From contig NZ_CP046956.1 of the NCBI RefSeq assembly GCF_017792025.1, positions 3,534,001 to 3,598,000 on the forward strand: a stretch of 64,000 nucleotides of DNA. The letters are read 5' to 3'. The DNA is from Sediminibacillus dalangtanensis (GTDB lineage Bacteria; Bacillota; Bacilli; Bacillales; Amphibacillaceae). Below the pieces are notes generated by a model. It was given only the letters and a program-made list of their open reading frames with translations, had not been told where the DNA came from and made no database searches. A program made the translations under genes and the position numbers. Within the stretch, counting starts at the first letter, position 1, and each line of letters begins with the position of its first letter. Shown piece after piece: positions 1 through 11,605 of this stretch.

Positions 1-135
1 TTCATTTACAATTTTATCGAGTGCCTCCTTGCCATTTTCTGCTGTTTTAATTTCATACCCTTCCGTTTTCAAAATTTCCTCCAGCAGCAAACGAATTCCC
101 GGTTGGTCATCAACAATCATTACGGTTTTTTTCAT
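1..135 (-). CDS. spo0F: Spo0F, sporulation phosphorelay response regulator (N-terminal part)
   Basis: The 5' 45 codons of a single-domain response regulator run off the left edge. The protein begins MKKTVMIVDDQPGIRLLLEE, giving the acidic pair and first beta strand (IVDDQ) of a receiver domain. The DDQ-GIR-LL spacing is very close to Bacillus Spo0F, which passes phosphate from KinA-type kinases to Spo0B in the sporulation phosphorelay. The phospho-acceptor Asp lies beyond the window. An AG-rich Shine-Dalgarno (AGGAAGGG) precedes the ATG. Position downstream of pyrG, as in B. subtilis, supports the call. No DUF2529 gene (ywjG) lies between it and pyrG, unlike in B. subtilis. Confidence 0.9.
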   Translation of the reverse strand, partial: MKKTVMIVDDQPGIRLLLEEILKTEGYEIKTAENGKEALDKIVNE

Positions 136-473
136 TTGTTTTTCAACCCTTCCTGATTTGAAACTATTGCGTGTTATGTAAGCATTTTTCTATTTCTTTC
201 CCGTTTCCCCTTCAGGTTTAGCAGTGTTTATCCTGTTGAACCGAAACTTACCGCCTAATTACCTATAACCAAAATAATGCTTTTTGCCTATCAACCATAT
301 TTTCACACGGTTGGCCAAATGTAAAGATTCCAGGTCTATTATTTGTTCGATATAAAGGTACAATTTCCTGCTGAATTTGAAGAATTATGTCTTCTTGTTT
401 TGCCGCCCGCGGAAAATGCAGCGATGGTTTAGCACTATTCTCATAAATTAATGATACTTTGTTCGCTGACACA

Positions 474-517
474 AAAAAGCGCACCGTTTTGTCCTGGGAC
501 GCACGGCTGCGCTTTTT
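474..517 (-). terminator. Rho-independent terminator downstream of pyrG
   Basis: A perfect 10-bp inverted repeat (AAAAAGCGCA / TGCGCTTTTT) with a 24-nt loop, ending in a T run on the minus strand 18 nt after the pyrG stop codon. Being symmetric, it could also work on the plus strand. Confidence 0.85.
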
Positions 518-534
518 ATAAATAACACACTTAT

Positions 535-2160
<1,626 letters not shown>

Positions 2161-2206
2161 CTATGTTAATGATTCCTTGAATGAACTGGTTCTTATAAAA
2201 ATAATC

Positions 2207-2235
2207 ATCATATAACAGCCGGTAAACAATAGCAA
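2207..2235 (-). promoter_or_regulatory. Sigma-A promoter of pyrG
   Basis: On the minus strand: -35 TTGCTA (2230-2235), a 17-bp spacer, -10 TATGAT (2207-2212). The predicted start leaves a leader of about 60 nt before the pyrG GTG. Confidence 0.75.
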
Positions 2236-2602
2236 GCTTTTGCTTATCGGTTAGATTTTCCAATCAGCTGTTTTATATGAACGCTGTTTTCTTCCTAATG
2301 GTGTCTATCCTATCCGATTCAATAGAAACCCCAACCCTCTAACATGCATTTCCTCTGTACTTGTTAGATGAGCGCTGATCCTCCGCCACGGAAAACGAAG
2401 CATGTTGCCGGATCGAATCCAAATACCACCCGAAATTGGTCTCATGCAGTTGGAATCTGCGTCTACCGCGACCATTACCATGCAGCCCCGTCTGTGAAAA
2501 AAGCCTTTTCTTCATCATAGCAGGGTTCCTTTACATGTAAATTTCCCAGAATAAACACGTCATGGAGAAAGTGTACATGCAATTTTTTCTCCTGAAAATA
2601 GC
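2236..2602. other. Intergenic region between rpoE and pyrG, no gene seen
   Basis: About 370 bp between the rpoE terminator and the pyrG promoter. No open frame with a ribosome binding site, no recognisable RNA and no repeat family member was found on either strand. Confidence 0.6.
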
Positions 2603-2634
2603 AAAAGCGCTCCCCTGTTCAGGGGAACGCTTTT
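2603..2634 (-). terminator. Rho-independent terminator downstream of rpoE
   Basis: A strong hairpin with arms AAAAGCGCTCCCCTG and CAGGGGAACGCTTTT (one internal mismatch) and a T run, about 75 bp past the rpoE stop. Confidence 0.9.
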
Positions 2635-2709
2635 ATAAACGAACAATAATTTAAAGAGCCCAAATAAAATTTTACTCACTTGCCTGTGGAAAGTCAAGCG
2701 CCGTTTTAT

Positions 2710-3330
2710 TTAGTTATAATTGTCATCGTTCGCATCGTCGTCATCTTCATCACCGACATAAGAGACGTCTTCCTCGACAACTTTCTGATCTTCATCATCC
2801 AGTTTGCCGCTGCGGAAGTCGCCGTCGTACTCGTTATCATTATCCGCTTTATCAGTATCGGTATCGCTATCCTCGTCGTCAAAATCTTCGTCATTGTCAT
2901 TGGCGAACTCATCAGTTGTGTCGATATCGTCAAAATCAAGGTCTTCTACCAATTCATCAAGATCTTCATCGACTTCCTCTTCCACGTAGATGTCCTCTTT
3001 TTTCCGTTTACTTGTTTTTGCTTTCGCTTTTTTCTTTTTCTTTTTCGGTGCTTCCGTGATTTCCTCTTCAATCTGCTCGATCGGATACCAATCTTTCAGT
3101 CCCCAGAGGTTGGACCCAATCGTCAAAAAACGACCGTCCGTGTTTAAGTCGGTATAAAATTGCGCGATATTTTCATCTTTTTGGGCGTCTGTGAACCCTT
3201 TCAGTTCCGTAATACGCTCATATACTTCCCTGAAATCTTTTGCCTTTTTCTCTTCGGCAAGAATTTCACTTGCCAGTTCGATCATCGATAAATCCGAAAT
3301 CTCCTCGTGGCTGTAGTTTGTCAAGCTCAC
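2710..3330 (-). CDS. rpoE: DNA-directed RNA polymerase delta subunit
   Basis: Delta subunit of RNA polymerase, which binds core enzyme, displaces nucleic acids and helps promoter selectivity and polymerase recycling in Firmicutes. The N-terminal globular HARE-HTH domain occupies about residues 1-85 (IAQFYTDLNTDGRF and WGLKDWYP are family hallmarks). A lysine-rich patch (KKKKKKAKAKTSKRKK, near residue 100) precedes a disordered, almost entirely Asp/Glu C-terminal tail. I chose the GTG at 3330 rather than an in-frame TTG two codons upstream. It has a well-spaced AAGGGAG, and the N-terminus then aligns with B. subtilis MGIKQYS. Promoter and terminator make it monocistronic. Confidence 0.95.
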   Translation of the reverse strand: MSLTNYSHEEISDLSMIELASEILAEEKKAKDFREVYERITELKGFTDAQKDENIAQFYTDLNTDGRFLTIGSNLWGLKDWYPIEQIEEEITEAPKKKKKKAKAKTSKRKKEDIYVEEEVDEDLDELVEDLDFDDIDTTDEFANDNDEDFDDEDSDTDTDKADNDNEYDGDFRSGKLDDEDQKVVEEDVSYVGDEDDDDANDDNYN

Positions 3331-3496
3331 GGTCAAGCACTCCCTTTACGTCAATTTATTAAACTTCCAGACAGGTTTCCAGCTGGAGCCGCTGCCTGTT
3401 TCTGGTTGGTATTAGATCAATGAAATTGCTTCGATCTTTACGTACTGGCTGCCCGGTACAACCGGCATGCCATACTGATAACAAATCCTCTCATAC

Positions 3497-3525
3497 ATTA
3501 TATGGTTATAAAAATCAAATTGCAA
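3497..3525 (-). promoter_or_regulatory. Sigma-A promoter of rpoE
   Basis: -35 TTGCAA (3520-3525), a 17-bp spacer and a consensus -10 TATAAT (3497-3502) on the minus strand. It implies a leader of roughly 160 nt with no obvious structure. Confidence 0.8.
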
Positions 3526-4075
3526 TAATAGCCTATATTTCCAAAGGCAGCGTTCCAAGCGTTTTCCGGATCAAGAGGTTTTGCAGAGGCTTTGTAAAGA
3601 GATTAGAACGTAACTCGTGCTATCTTGTCTAATTCCATTGCCTGCCGGCCCGCCAATCGGCGCTTTTCTTATCACCTTTCATATCCAATTACTTTTCACA
3701 TTTTTAGCAGGAAATAAACCTGATAAGATAAAAAAATCCATTTGCCTCTCTATTATCATCCAAAGTTAGTTCATCGAAAGGATGCACGTTAAACGGAACG
3801 GCATCCTTTCCATTATCATTGCATATTTTTCCCAGGCTTTCAGATTGGGTGCTTAAACAAGCTTTGGCAATTCCTTTCACTTTTTTTAGCCAAGCCGCTT
3901 CCGTACCAGTAAGCCAGCCTTTCACGAAGGAGATCGTCTCAAGGAAGCTCCATGACACAGTCCACATCTTGTATCTATATTGGAAATAAAAAGAGTCAGT
4001 AAACCCAGAGCAAGGAACCTCTTATTCGAGCATGCTAACATCAGCCTGTTCGTAAACGATATATTCGTACAACCC
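3526..4075. other. Intergenic region between icmF and rpoE, no supported gene
   Basis: About 550 bp. The longest open frame (3704-3967, minus strand, 87 residues) lacks a ribosome binding site and resembles no family I know, so I do not call it. No clear terminator for icmF was found. Confidence 0.5.
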
Positions 4076-7000
4076 CTACATATTGCGTCGATATTGGCCG
4101 CCAACTTGATAGAGGGCACTCGTGATTTGCCCCAAGCTTGCCACTTTGACCGTTTCCATCAGTTCAGCAAAAATGTTCCCTCCTGAAGCAGCTGTCTGCT
4201 TCAAGCGATCAAGGGCCGCTTGCACTTCCTGTTCATGCTCCTTATGGAACCTCTCCAATTCTTTGATTTGGTGCTGTTTTTCCTCTTCGGAGGCACGGGC
4301 AAGCTCCATGCTGTCCATATAATCTTCGGCAGGCGGATTCGGGTTTAAATATGTGTTGACGCCGATTAGCGGCAGCTCTCCGGAATGCTTTTTGGCTTCA
4401 TAGTAAAGAGATTCCTCCTGAATTTTGCCGCGCTGATACTGCCTTTCCATCGCACCAAGGACACCGCCGCGGTCGTTGATTCGTTCAAATTCCTGTAAAA
4501 CCGCTTCTTCCACCATATCGGTAAGCTGATCAATAATAAAGGAGCCTTGCAACGAATTCTCGTTTTTGGTCAAGCCGAACTCTTTGTTGATAATCATTTG
4601 GATTGCCATCGCCCGGCGGACAGACCCTTCAGTCGGCGTCGTAATCGCTTCGTCATAAGAATTAGTATGAAGGGAATTGCAGTTATCCTGAATGGCAATC
4701 AACGCCTGTAAAGTCGTACGGATATCGTTAAAGTCGATTTCCTGGGCGTGCAGGGAACGACCAGACGTTTGAATGTGATACTTCAGTTTTTGGCTGCGTT
4801 CCCCCGCACCATATTTATCCCTCATCACGATAGCCCAAATTCTCCTGGCGACACGGCCGATCACAGTGTATTCCGGGTCGAGTCCGTTGGAGAAAAAGAA
4901 GGATAGGTTCGGCGCAAATTTATCGATATCCATCCCCCTGCTCAAGTAATATTCGACATAGGTAAACCCGTTCGCGAGAGTGAACGCCAATTGCGTAATC
5001 GGATTGGCTCCAGCTTCGGCGATATGGTAGCCGGAAATCGAAACAGAATAGTAGTTGCGCACCTGATGATCGATGAAATATTGCTGAATGTCGCCCATCA
5101 TCCGCAAGGCGAATTCAGTTGAAAAAATACAGGTGTTCTGACCTTGATCCTCCTTGAGAATATCTGCCTGGACCGTGCCCCGGACAGTGGCAAGCGTGCT
5201 GGCCTTGATATCTGCCGCTTCCTCGCTTGTCGGTTCCCGGCAGTTCTCACTAGCGAATTTGGCGAGCTGCTGATCAATGGCTGTATTAAAATACATGGCC
5301 AGGATAATCGGAGCCGGTCCGTTGATGGTCATGGACACCGACGTTTTCGGATCGATCAAGTCAAATCCGTCATACAGTTTTTTCATATCATCCAACGTAC
5401 ACACACTGACGCCGCTTTCGCCGACCTTGCCATAAATATCGGGGCGCGGGTCCGGGTTTTCCCCGTACAGGGTTACGGAGTCAAACGCCGTGCTGAGACG
5501 TTTGGCCTCATCATCCTTCGATAAGTAATGAAACCTGCGGTTGGTTCGCTCTGGTGTGCCTTCTCCGGCAAATTGACGCTTCGGGTCCTCTCCTTTTCGT
5601 TTGAAAGGGAAAACACCGGCGGTAAATGGAAAAGCACCCGGAACATTTTCCTTCAACAGCCAAATCAGACGGTCGCCCCAATCGGTAAAGCTCGGAAACG
5701 CTACTTTGGGGATTCGCAGCCCGGACAGGCTCTCGGTACTGATTTCCATGGTCACATCTTTATCTCTGACACGGAAGGTCATGTCGTCCCCCTGATAACG
5801 CTCCCTTGTCTCATCCCAACTTTCCAGCAACTGTTTGCTGCTACCATCAAGCAACGCTTGCTGTTTCTCGAGCTGCTCCTTTAGCTGTTTCTCCACTTCC
5901 TCATTTTTTTCGACAAGCTCCACCGTCGCCTGCAAATGCTCGATTTTTCTGGCGACAGAGGCTTGATCCTCTGCCTTTTTATGATAATTTTTGACGATAG
6001 AGGCGATATCCCGCAAATAATGGCGGCGATCGTTCGAAATGATCACATTTTGTTTTTCGACGTTTTTCGCTTTTGCGAAGGATGTCGTATTTTCCCAGTC
6101 AAAATCCTCATTCAATTTTTCGACAATCGCGGCAAACAATGTATTTGTTCCGGCATCATTAAATTGACTGGCAATGGTTCCGAACACCGGGAATGTCTGC
6201 TTATCCTGATGGAACAGCATGCGGCTCCGCTCATACTGCTTACGGACCTGGTTGAGTGCGTCTTCCGACCCCTTTTGCTCAAACTTATTGATGACGAGAA
6301 AATCTGCATAATCGATCATATCGATTTTTTCCAGCTGGGATGGTGCGCCGAATTCAGCGGTCATTACATACATGGATAAATCACAGACATCCGTTATCGC
6401 AGCGTTCCCTTGGCCGATGCCGCTCGTTTCCACAATGATCAGGTCCATTCCGGCTCCCTTGGCAATTTCAATGACGTCATTGATTGATCTGGATAACTCG
6501 CTGCTGGAGTTGCGGGTTGCCAAAGACCGCATGAACACCCGATCCGAAAAAATGGCATTCATGCGAATACGATCGCCCAGAAGTGCCCCGCCTGTTTTCT
6601 TTTTGGTAGGGTCGATAGATAAAACAGCCAGCTTTTTATCCGGAATTTCGTTGAGGAATCGCCTGATCAGTTCATCTGTCAAGGAGCTTTTTCCGGCGCC
6701 GCCTGTACCCGTAATCCCCAGTACCGGAATCTTTTGGGTTAGCCGGTTGTCGCGCACTGCTTCTATTGCTGCTGCCTGCTCGGAATTAGCATTGTTTTCG
6801 ACGACACTAATCAGCTTTGCCAATGCTTGATAATCCCCTGTTGACAGTCTTTCGACCTCATCCGCCAAATCGACCGGTGGCACAAAGTCACATTCCTCCA
6901 ACATTTGATTGATCATTCCCTGCAAGCCGTAAGAACGGCCGTCTTCCGGAGAAAAGATTCGTGCCACCCCATAGTCGTGCAGCTCCTTTATTTCCCGTGG

Positions 7001-7318
7001 AATGATGACACCTCCGCCGCCTCCGTAAACCCGGATATGGCCAGCGCCCTTTTCTTTTAATAAATCCACCATATACTTGAAGTATTCGACGTGTCCGCCT
7101 TGATAGGAGGAAATCGCTATCCCCTGTACATCCTCCTGGATGGCGGCATTGACGATTTCTTCTACGGATCGGTTATGCCCGAGATGGATTACCTCCGCCC
7201 CACTTGCCTGCAAAATCCTGCGCATAATATTGATCGACGCATCATGTCCGTCAAACAAGCTTGAAGATGTCACAAATCTGACCGGGTGAACCGGTTGATA
7301 AATCTCCACCTTTTCCAT
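4076..7318 (-). CDS. icmF: Fused isobutyryl-CoA mutase (IcmF)
   Basis: Adenosylcobalamin-dependent mutase interconverting isobutyryl-CoA and n-butyryl-CoA, with its own G-protein chaperone built in. Domains in order: B12-binding domain (about residues 1-145, FDGHDAS carrying the cobalt-ligating His, then the SSYQGG and GGGG motifs); MeaB-type GTPase (about 195-400, P-loop GTGGAGKSS, base-recognition NKFE); linker; TIM-barrel mutase (about 520-1080). By alignment to methylmalonyl-CoA mutase, Tyr89 and Arg207 are replaced by Phe583 (RQFAG) and Gln727 (GQNT), the pair known to specify isobutyryl-CoA. ATG start with GGGGAGG. It lies 38 bp after the TetR gene at the end of the acyl-CoA catabolic block. 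Confidence 0.95.
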   Translation of the reverse strand: MEKVEIYQPVHPVRFVTSSSLFDGHDASINIMRRILQASGAEVIHLGHNRSVEEIVNAAIQEDVQGIAISSYQGGHVEYFKYMVDLLKEKGAGHIRVYGGGGGVIIPREIKELHDYGVARIFSPEDGRSYGLQGMINQMLEECDFVPPVDLADEVERLSTGDYQALAKLISVVENNANSEQAAAIEAVRDNRLTQKIPVLGITGTGGAGKSSLTDELIRRFLNEIPDKKLAVLSIDPTKKKTGGALLGDRIRMNAIFSDRVFMRSLATRNSSSELSRSINDVIEIAKGAGMDLIIVETSGIGQGNAAITDVCDLSMYVMTAEFGAPSQLEKIDMIDYADFLVINKFEQKGSEDALNQVRKQYERSRMLFHQDKQTFPVFGTIASQFNDAGTNTLFAAIVEKLNEDFDWENTTSFAKAKNVEKQNVIISNDRRHYLRDIASIVKNYHKKAEDQASVARKIEHLQATVELVEKNEEVEKQLKEQLEKQQALLDGSSKQLLESWDETRERYQGDDMTFRVRDKDVTMEISTESLSGLRIPKVAFPSFTDWGDRLIWLLKENVPGAFPFTAGVFPFKRKGEDPKRQFAGEGTPERTNRRFHYLSKDDEAKRLSTAFDSVTLYGENPDPRPDIYGKVGESGVSVCTLDDMKKLYDGFDLIDPKTSVSMTINGPAPIILAMYFNTAIDQQLAKFASENCREPTSEEAADIKASTLATVRGTVQADILKEDQGQNTCIFSTEFALRMMGDIQQYFIDHQVRNYYSVSISGYHIAEAGANPITQLAFTLANGFTYVEYYLSRGMDIDKFAPNLSFFFSNGLDPEYTVIGRVARRIWAIVMRDKYGAGERSQKLKYHIQTSGRSLHAQEIDFNDIRTTLQALIAIQDNCNSLHTNSYDEAITTPTEGSVRRAMAIQMIINKEFGLTKNENSLQGSFIIDQLTDMVEEAVLQEFERINDRGGVLGAMERQYQRGKIQEESLYYEAKKHSGELPLIGVNTYLNPNPPAEDYMDSMELARASEEEKQHQIKELERFHKEHEQEVQAALDRLKQTAASGGNIFAELMETVKVASLGQITSALYQVGGQYRRNM

Positions 7319-7356
7319 CTAAAATCCTCCCCTTCCTAATCACTAAAATGAACCTG

Positions 7357-7995
7357 TCAACAGCCTGTTGCAGGCAAGCCATCACCAAGACCAATTCCTG
7401 CCAACAAAAAAGCGACTTGTCGTTCTGTATACGAAGCGATCGTAAACTCTTTCTGCAGCATCCATCGGCGGAAGCCCCACATTTGCCCCTGGATGAAAAT
7501 GTTGTTGGCAATCAATGAAATATCTCTTTGGTTAAGCCGGTGCGGGACACTATCCTGCAACAGCTGCTCCAGCATGGCGACCATGGCTTTTTCTTTTTGC
7601 ATTACATATTCCTGCGCTTCCTTTGAAAGCGATTTCATTTCCTGGTACATGATGACCACCTCATCCTGCATCTCATCCATCAGCAAATAATAAGCACGGA
7701 CTGCCTGCACCAAATGATCCAAACTGGCGCTTTCCTTCAAAAAGGCAGCTTCCATACGCGCTTTCACCTTTTCGTAAATCGAGTCGCAAACCAAAAACAG
7801 TACGTCTTCTTTGGTTCGAATATATTCGTAAAGCGTGCCGATACTGAACCCCGAAGCTTTAGCAATTTCCCTGGTTGTGGACCGATGGAATCCCTTTTCT
7901 TTAAACAAACTGACCGCGCCCTTGATCATTTGATTACGTCTCCGCTCGATTAGTTGCTCATCTTTTATCGTTGAAGTGACTTTGCTTCCGTTCAT
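7357..7995 (-). CDS. TetR/AcrR-family repressor, probable regulator of the acyl-CoA operon
   Basis: A 212-residue TetR-type regulator. An N-terminal helix-turn-helix occupies about residues 22-68 (FHRSTTREIAKASGFSIGTLYEYI), followed by an all-helical ligand-binding domain with no recognisable signature. The ATG overlaps the stop of a decayed upstream frame (ATGA) and has a strong AGGAGGTGAT. It sits between the acyl-CoA dehydrogenase genes and icmF. By analogy with FadR/PsrA-type regulators it probably senses an acyl-CoA and binds the inverted repeats upstream of fadF and the thiolase; that is inference. Sequence similarity to B. subtilis FadR is low outside the HTH. Confidence 0.85.
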   Translation of the reverse strand: MNGSKVTSTIKDEQLIERRRNQMIKGAVSLFKEKGFHRSTTREIAKASGFSIGTLYEYIRTKEDVLFLVCDSIYEKVKARMEAAFLKESASLDHLVQAVRAYYLLMDEMQDEVVIMYQEMKSLSKEAQEYVMQKEKAMVAMLEQLLQDSVPHRLNQRDISLIANNIFIQGQMWGFRRWMLQKEFTIASYTERQVAFLLAGIGLGDGLPATGC

Positions 7996-8265
7996 TCTCC
8001 ATCACCTCCTGCTTCCATTTTTTGTACCAGACCAACGCCAATCGCATACGAATCTGCATCCGGTTGATCGGCCAACTCCAAAAATGCTGTGGAGTCTGTC
8101 AAATCCCGTAATATGGTTTTTCAGCTTCTCCTTCCCTGGTAAATCGGCTTTATTGATCACGAATAAATCAGCAATGTCCATGATCCCGGCTTTGAACATT
8201 TGCAATACATCTCCGCTAACCAATATCCTGTTTGGCAATGTTCTCCGCCAGTTCATGCATGACAT
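7992..8265 (-). pseudogene. Remnant of a meaB/argK-type GTPase gene
   Basis: The minus strand encodes SGDVLQMFKAGIMDIADLF and, directly after it, VINKADLPG (about 8130-8215). This matches the stretch around the G4 NKAD motif of MeaB/ArgK GTPases (typically SGDEIQ-MKAG-MEIADIF-VNKAD). The P-loop half is missing upstream. Downstream the frame shifts into another reading frame that ends in a TGA overlapping the tetR ATG. So the gene is truncated and frameshifted, but its translational coupling to tetR is preserved. MeaB is the chaperone of B12 mutases. Loss is plausible because the neighbouring IcmF contains its own MeaB domain. Confidence 0.75.
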
Positions 8266-8365
8266 CGATCCCTTTCCGCGGTTCTTTGTTTAGGCAGGAA
8301 CCCCCACCACCACCAAGGTGTATGCCTTTACTCGATGAATATGCCCCCAAGATAATGTAGAGTGT

Positions 8366-9508
8366 CTATTCCTTTGTCAGCATCCGGCCGATTACAAGAC
8401 GCTGAATTTCATTGGTTCCTTCATAGATTTGCGTAATTTTGGCGTCCCGCATGTACCGTTCTACCGGATAGTCCTTCGTGTAACCGTAACCTCCATAGAC
8501 CTGGACTGCTTCGGTCGTAATCCGCATCGCCGCATCGCCGGCAAACAATTTCGACATAGCCGATGCTTTGCCGTATGGCTGTCCGTTCGACTCCAGCCAG
8601 GCAGCCTGGTAAGTTAGTAAGCGGGCAGCTTCTATATCGGTCGCCATATCTGCGAGTTTAAAAGATATCCCCTGATTTTGGGCGATCGGTTTCCCGAACT
8701 GCTCCCGCTCTTTCGCATAACTGACGGAGGCATCCAGTGCTCCTTGCGCAATTCCAAGTGCTTGTGCCGCGATTCCGTTGCGACCGCCGTCCAGTGTCGT
8801 CATGGCTATCTTAAACCCTTGCCCTTCTGCCCCGAGTAGGTTTTCTTTGGGAACCCGGCAGTTTTCGAAAATCAACTCGGTGGTCGGCGAAGAGCGAATC
8901 CCCAGCTTCTTTTCTTTTTTCCCATACGTAAAACCAGGGGTGCCTTTTTCGACAATAAAGGCACTGATGCCGCGGTGCTTGGCATTCTGATCGGTTTTGG
9001 CAAAAACGATATACGTATCGGCGACGCCTCCATTGGTGATCCAGACCTTGCTGCCGTTCAACACATAGCTGTCACCGTCCAGGCGAGCGGTCGTCTTCAT
9101 CGAGGCCACATCACTGCCGGCTCCGGGTTCGGACAATGCGTACGCGCCAAGTTTCTCTCCTCTCGCCAGTTCCGCCAGATAGGTCTGCTTCTGGTTTTCC
9201 GAGCCGTATTTGTATAACGGCCAGCTTGCCAAAGAGATATGGGCCGACAGCGTCACGCCGGTCGACGCACAGACACGGGACAGTTCCTCCACCGCAATGA
9301 CATAGCTGACAAAATCAGAGCCGATTCCGCCGTATTTTTCCGGCCAGGGAATCCCCGTCAGACCTAGTTCAGCCATTTTATCAAATATCTTCCGGTCAAA
9401 CCTTTCTTCTTCGTCCCGTTCAGCTGCAGACGGTTCCACCTCGTTTTTGGCGAAATCCCGCACCATCTTTCTTAACATTTCCTGTTCATCGGTTAATTGA
9501 AAATCCAT
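8366..9508 (-). CDS. Acyl-CoA dehydrogenase (first of two)
   Basis: A 380-residue FAD-dependent acyl-CoA dehydrogenase catalysing alpha,beta-dehydrogenation of a short or branched acyl-CoA and passing electrons to ETF. Signatures: N-terminal helical domain ([20 protein letters not shown]), the FAD/substrate segment [11 protein letters not shown], and IYEGTNEIQ near the C-terminus, containing the catalytic Glu of short/medium-chain enzymes. I start at the ATG preceding DFQLTDEQ because AAAGGGGGAGAAGC lies directly upstream; a longer in-frame extension overlaps the previous gene. It is 23 bp downstream of the second dehydrogenase, clearly the same operon. Substrate cannot be told from sequence. 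Confidence 0.95.
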   Translation of the reverse strand: MDFQLTDEQEMLRKMVRDFAKNEVEPSAAERDEEERFDRKIFDKMAELGLTGIPWPEKYGGIGSDFVSYVIAVEELSRVCASTGVTLSAHISLASWPLYKYGSENQKQTYLAELARGEKLGAYALSEPGAGSDVASMKTTARLDGDSYVLNGSKVWITNGGVADTYIVFAKTDQNAKHRGISAFIVEKGTPGFTYGKKEKKLGIRSSPTTELIFENCRVPKENLLGAEGQGFKIAMTTLDGGRNGIAAQALGIAQGALDASVSYAKEREQFGKPIAQNQGISFKLADMATDIEAARLLTYQAAWLESNGQPYGKASAMSKLFAGDAAMRITTEAVQVYGGYGYTKDYPVERYMRDAKITQIYEGTNEIQRLVIGRMLTKE

Positions 9509-9531
9509 TGCTTCTCCCCCTTTTAGACTGG

Positions 9532-10674
9532 TCAATCTTGCAGCAGGTGCTTGCTGATCACCATATGTTGAATTTCGCTGGTACCTTCGTAAATTTCGCA
9601 AATTTTGGCGTCACGGAAAAGTCTCTCGGCTGGATAGTCTTTCGTGTAACCATAACCGCCGAATATTTGCACCGTCTCGATTGCTGCCTGAACCGCGGCT
9701 TTAGATGCAAACAGTTTTGCCATGGAAGCCTCCTTGCCGCACGGTTTGTCTTTGGAACGCAGGAAAGCGGCCTGATAGGTCAACAATTTCGCCGCTTCCA
9801 CTTTTGTCGCCATATCTGCCAGCTTAAAGGAAACTCCTTGCTGGTCGGCAATCGGTCTGCCAAATTGTTCACGCTGTTTCGCATAAGCGACCGAATGGGT
9901 TAACGCAGCCTCGGCGATGCCGAGCGATTGAGCAGCGATTCCTATCCGTCCCGCATTTAAATTGGCCATGGCGATTTTAAACCCATCACCTTCGTTTCCC
10001 AGCAGCTGTTCTTTCGTTAGATAGCAATCCTCAAAGTTAAGCTGCACCGTGCTGGAACCGTGCAGGCCCATCTTTTTTTCCGTTTTTCCAATGTGAAGGC
10101 CGGGAGTGTCTTTTTCCACGATAAAGGCACTTACCCCTTTATATCCCCCTTCCTGACTGGTCCTGCCAAAAACGATAAATGTATCGGCATATCCCCCGTT
10201 GGTGATGAACATTTTTGTCCCTTGCAGCAGGTAGCCATCTCCCGTCGGCTTGGCTGTCATTTTTAAATTAGAAGCATCCGAGCCTGCGCTCGGCTCCGTC
10301 AGCGCAAATGCTCCCAAATACTGGCCGCTTGCCAGTTTGGGCAGATATTTTTGCTTCTGTGCTTCGCTGCCGAAGGATAAAATCGGATTGGTTCCGACCG
10401 ACGTATGGACCGATAGAATGACCCCCACTGTCGCACTGACCTTGGATAGCTCGTGAAGGGCAATAATGTAGGAGGTGTAATCCATCGCACTGCCTCCATA
10501 TTCTTCCGGAATGGGAATGCCCATAAGTCCGAGCTCTCCCAACCGTCGTACGATTTCAACCGGAAATCGATCCTCCGTTTCCATTCGCTGAATTTCCGGA
10601 GCGACTTCCTTTTCGGCAAAGTCCCGAACCATTTTGCGCATCATTCGTTGTTCGTCGGAAAACGTAAATTCCAT
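9532..10674 (-). CDS. Acyl-CoA dehydrogenase (second of two)
   Basis: 380 residues, a paralogue of the adjacent dehydrogenase with the same length and layout. It has [19 protein letters not shown] at the N-terminus, [11 protein letters not shown] in the FAD-binding strand domain and the catalytic Glu in IYEGTSEIQ. It resembles the AcdA/MmgC short-chain group. Start ATG with GGAAGGAGGC upstream. Gaps of 26 bp to hbd and 23 bp to the next dehydrogenase place it inside the operon. Two tandem dehydrogenases suggest acyl-CoAs of different length or branching, such as butyryl- and isobutyryl-CoA; the assignment is inference. Confidence 0.95.
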   Translation of the reverse strand: MEFTFSDEQRMMRKMVRDFAEKEVAPEIQRMETEDRFPVEIVRRLGELGLMGIPIPEEYGGSAMDYTSYIIALHELSKVSATVGVILSVHTSVGTNPILSFGSEAQKQKYLPKLASGQYLGAFALTEPSAGSDASNLKMTAKPTGDGYLLQGTKMFITNGGYADTFIVFGRTSQEGGYKGVSAFIVEKDTPGLHIGKTEKKMGLHGSSTVQLNFEDCYLTKEQLLGNEGDGFKIAMANLNAGRIGIAAQSLGIAEAALTHSVAYAKQREQFGRPIADQQGVSFKLADMATKVEAAKLLTYQAAFLRSKDKPCGKEASMAKLFASKAAVQAAIETVQIFGGYGYTKDYPAERLFRDAKICEIYEGTSEIQHMVISKHLLQD

Positions 10675-10700
10675 TCAGCCCGCCTCCTTCCTCTTTTTGC

Positions 10701-11555
10701 TTATTCTTGATAGCTGTAAAAACCGCGACCGGATTTCTTTCCGAGCCACCCGGCTTTTACATATTTGCGCAGCAACGGACAGGGACGGTACTTGCTGTCA
10801 CCTAATCCTTCGTGCAGCACTTCCATGATATAGAGGCATGTATCCAGACCGATGAAATCAGCCAGCTGAAGCGGTCCCATTGGATGATTCATCCCCAATT
10901 TCATCACAGTATCGATATCTTCCGGAGAGGAAACCCCTTCGTATACTGCATATACTGCTTCATTGATCATCGGCATCAATATACGGTTGGCGGCGAAGCC
11001 GGGATAGTCGTTAACTTCCACTGGTGTCTTTTCCAACTGAACTGCCAGCTGTTTGACTGCTTGGTATGTTTCCTCGCTTGTCTGCAAGCCGCGGATTACT
11101 TCGACCAGTTTCATTACTGGTACCGGGTTCATGAAATGCATGCCGATCACCTTTTCCGGCCGGCTTGTAGCAGCAGCGATTTCCGTTATCGGCAATGATG
11201 ATGTATTGGTTGCCAACAGGGCATGTTCTGGTGCCTGTTCATCCAAATCGCGGAAGATTTTCGTTTTGATTTCCATGTTTTCCACGGCTGCTTCAATCAC
11301 CAAATCACACGTTTTGACATCTTTTAACGTGGAACTTGGGGTCAGCCGGTTGATCGCCGCCTGTCTTGCTTCCCCGGTCAGTTTGCCTTTTTCCATTGCC
11401 CGCTGAAGCCGCTTTTCGATTCCTGTGATTCCTTTTTGCAAGGACGCTTCTGAAACGTCATGGAGGAGCACTTCCAGACCAGCTGTCGCACAAACCTGAG
11501 CAATTCCGGCCCCCATCTGGCCTGCGCCTACCACCATTATTTTGTTTATTTGCAT
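10701..11555 (-). CDS. hbd: 3-hydroxybutyryl-CoA dehydrogenase
   Basis: 284-residue NAD(P)-dependent 3-hydroxyacyl-CoA dehydrogenase. The N-terminal Rossmann fold has the dinucleotide motif [13 protein letters not shown] (residues 8-20). The segment [19 protein letters not shown] contains the catalytic His, and the C-terminal helical domain ([29 protein letters not shown]) completes it. It oxidises (S)-3-hydroxybutyryl-CoA to acetoacetyl-CoA in beta-oxidation, or runs in reverse. Closest to MmgB/Hbd. ATG start with AGGGGAG. It lies 50 bp after the thiolase gene and 26 bp before the acyl-CoA dehydrogenase. Confidence 0.95.
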   Translation of the reverse strand: MQINKIMVVGAGQMGAGIAQVCATAGLEVLLHDVSEASLQKGITGIEKRLQRAMEKGKLTGEARQAAINRLTPSSTLKDVKTCDLVIEAAVENMEIKTKIFRDLDEQAPEHALLATNTSSLPITEIAAATSRPEKVIGMHFMNPVPVMKLVEVIRGLQTSEETYQAVKQLAVQLEKTPVEVNDYPGFAANRILMPMINEAVYAVYEGVSSPEDIDTVMKLGMNHPMGPLQLADFIGLDTCLYIMEVLHEGLGDSKYRPCPLLRKYVKAGWLGKKSGRGFYSYQE

Positions 11556-11605
11556 GGCTATTTCTCCCCTCGCTTGTAGTATCGTCGTCTATGGAAATGC
11601 CGAAT

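Noticed and set aside
263..484. A 73-codon minus-strand frame between pyrG and spo0F.
   Set aside because: Its GTG start lies inside the pyrG terminator hairpin, there is no ribosome binding site and the sequence resembles no DUF2529 (ywjG) or other family.
3704..3967. An 87-codon minus-strand frame between icmF and rpoE.
   Set aside because: No ribosome binding site, biased composition unlike a known protein, and no similarity I recognise; treated as intergenic.
5144..6830. Long plus-strand frames opposite icmF.
   Set aside because: They are antisense shadows of a well-supported gene, with no start signals or family resemblance.
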